DNA from: an uncultured Ruminococcus sp.
GTDB taxonomy: Bacteria > Bacillota > Clostridia > Oscillospirales > Acutalibacteraceae
Assembly (NCBI GenBank): GCA_902803125.1
Contig: CADCOZ010000227.1
Coordinates: 1 to 5,924, forward strand
Direction: 5' to 3'
DNA: 5,924 nucleotides
Shown here one piece after another: positions 4,926 through 5,924 of this stretch. Each line of letters begins with the position of its first letter. Positions within the stretch are counted from its first letter, which is position 1. The translations under genes and the position numbers were made by a program. Under the pieces are notes generated by a model. That model was not told the DNA's origin. It saw only the letters and a program-made list of their open reading frames with translations, and searched no databases.

Positions 4926-5736
4926 AAACGCTATCGGAATCTTTGATTCGGGACTGGGCGGACTAACCGCCGTGAAAGAACTGGTCAGTTTACTGCCCCA
5001 GGAAAACATTATTTATTTTGGGGATACCGCTCGTGTTCCCTACGGTACCCGCAGCAGACAGACGATTATCAAATATGCCCGTCAGGATGCTTATTTTCTG
5101 CTTTCCAGAGGGGTCAAAATGATTATTGCCGCCTGCGGCACGGTCAGTTCGGTAGCCGTGGGACTGAAAGATGAACTGCCGGTACCGTTTACGGGGGTCG
5201 TTGTCCCAACAGCGGCGGCGGCTGTCCAAGCGACCCGCACCGGCCGCATCGGGGTCATTGGCACCTCGGCCACGGTCAACAGCGGTTCTTATAAAAATGA
5301 AATTCTCAGCCGCAACAAGGATATCACGGTCATTCAGCAGGATTGTCCGCTGTTTGTTTCGCTGGTAGAGAACAGCTTTATTTCTCCCGATGATGACATT
5401 GTGCGGTTAGTGGTAGAGCGGTATTTACAGCGGCTGAAGAACGAAGGGATCGACACCCTGATTTTGGGCTGTACGCACTTCCCGATTATTGCGCCGGCGA
5501 TCCAGCAGTATCTTGGCGATGCCGTCACCCTGATTGATTCAGGACGTGAAACAGCCCTGTATGCGGCCAATCTGCTCCGAGAGAAGCACCTGCTCAACAC
5601 CGCCGTACAGCCCGGCACCTGCCGCTACTACGTCAGCGACACCGTTGAAGATTTCCGCCGTGTTGCCGAAATCTTCCTCAACCGCACTGTCGGCAACGAA
5701 GTATCCCACATTAACCTCGAACACGCCCATATTTAG
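4918..5736 (+). CDS. murI: Glutamate racemase
   Basis: A cytoplasmic, cofactor-independent racemase converting L- to D-glutamate for the second position of the peptidoglycan stem (added by MurD). It is 272 residues, as usual for MurI. Motifs in order: IGIFDSGLGGLTAVKE (6-21, Asp10 and Ser11), YFGDTARVPYGTRS (33-46), AACGTVSS (71-78, catalytic Cys73), VIGTSATVNSGSY (113-125) and LGCTHFPI (183-190, catalytic Cys185 with Thr186 and His187). In most MurI the first cysteine is in CNT; here it is CGT, so Asn is replaced by Gly74. The two-cysteine and Asp/His set is intact, so activity is expected. The ATG at 4918 overlaps the end of ddl by 8 bases, and an AAAGGA (4903-4908) stands 9 bases before it inside ddl, so translation is probably coupled. 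An earlier in-frame ATG at 4858 would add 20 residues lacking family similarity and is not preferred. Confidence 0.96.
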   Translation: MSENAIGIFDSGLGGLTAVKELVSLLPQENIIYFGDTARVPYGTRSRQTIIKYARQDAYFLLSRGVKMIIAACGTVSSVAVGLKDELPVPFTGVVVPTAAAAVQATRTGRIGVIGTSATVNSGSYKNEILSRNKDITVIQQDCPLFVSLVENSFISPDDDIVRLVVERYLQRLKNEGIDTLILGCTHFPIIAPAIQQYLGDAVTLIDSGRETALYAANLLREKHLLNTAVQPGTCRYYVSDTVEDFRRVAEIFLNRTVGNEVSHINLEHAHI

Positions 5737-5757
5737 CGACTGCCCGCAAAATAAAGA

Positions 5758-5807
5758 ACTCCCTCCGGCTCATTGAGGGGGAAGTCAGCGAAGCTGACAG
5801 GGGGAGT
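5758..5807. repeat. Nested inverted repeat downstream of murI
   Basis: ACTCCC (5758-5763) pairs with GGGAGT (5802-5807), enclosing a perfect GTCAGC-GAA-GCTGAC hairpin (5784-5798). CCCTC (5761-5765) can alternatively pair with GAGGG (5775-5779). The first base is 22 bases after the murI stop codon. There is no T-run after it, so it is not a standard terminator, though it could protect the 3' end of the transcript. Its look is that of the short G/C-rich hairpin repeats scattered between genes in many Clostridia; that similarity is from memory. Confidence 0.65.
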
Positions 5808-5811
5808 CCTC

Positions 5812-5827
5812 CTGCCTTTATTGGCAG
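5812..5827 (+). repeat. Small hairpin in the murI 3' region
   Basis: CTGCC (5812-5816) and GGCAG (5823-5827) form a 5-bp stem with a 6-base loop. A T-run (5842-5847) occurs only 15 bases later, so this is at best a weak terminator for ddl-murI. Confidence 0.4.
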
Positions 5828-5834
5828 ACAGAAA

Positions 5835-5882
5835 ATAATTCTTTTTTAGAATTATGACGGGTTATGACGGGTTTATATACCC
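5835..5882. repeat. AT-rich dyad followed by 10-bp tandem repeat
   Basis: ATAATTCT (5835-5842) and AGAATTAT (5848-5855) are perfect 8-bp inverted repeats around five T residues. Overlapping its end, TTATGACGGG is repeated twice head to tail (5852-5861 and 5862-5871). A short GGGT...ACCC dyad (5869-5882) ends the cluster. With the hairpins just before it, this suggests a composite non-coding repeat element; nothing coding is seen from 5737 to the window end. Confidence 0.6.
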
Positions 5883-5924
5883 TTTCGCATAAAAACAAAA
5901 AAGCAATAGATAGAATAAAAAAAA

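Overview
The window looks like chromosomal DNA from a Gram-positive, low-to-mid GC Bacillota, most likely a Clostridia-class gut-type anaerobe (Oscillospiraceae/Ruminococcaceae-like). This is inferred from the protein types (a SpoIID homologue, a long secreted NlpC/P60 protein, Clostridia-style Ddl and MurI), strong GGAGG-type ribosome binding sites and G/C-rich hairpin repeats between genes. No marker gene fixes the species. All four genes concern the cell wall. There is no sign of phage, transposase, CRISPR, tRNA or rRNA.

Layout. Positions 1-85 hold a 10-bp inverted repeat running into a 33-bp tandem duplication. A secreted SpoIID/LytB-family protein follows on the + strand (154-1218, TTG start). 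It converges on a large - strand gene (1268-3448), and a hairpin terminator at 1227-1257 lies in the gap. The large gene encodes a secreted wall protein: signal peptide, NlpC/P60 peptidase, a glucan/choline-binding-like repeat, an Asp/Tyr-rich stretch, a long charged helix, four peptidoglycan-binding-like modules and a C-terminal membrane anchor.

A 397-bp AT-rich divergent region (3449-3845) separates it from a + strand operon. It has recognisable sigma-A-type promoters in both directions, several dyads and a 10-bp direct repeat. The operon is ddl (3846-4925, D-alanine-D-alanine ligase) overlapping murI (4918-5736, glutamate racemase) by 8 bases. After murI, 5758-5882 is a compact set of inverted and direct repeats that looks like an intergenic repeat element.

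Together, MurI supplies D-glutamate and Ddl supplies the D-Ala-D-Ala dipeptide for peptidoglycan precursors, while the divergent NlpC/P60 protein and the SpoIID-like protein act on finished wall (stem peptide and glycan strand respectively). No wholly new system is evident. The most notable items are the architecture of the NlpC/P60 protein, the operator-like palindrome inside the ddl promoter, the structured leader of the NlpC/P60 gene, and the flanking repeats.
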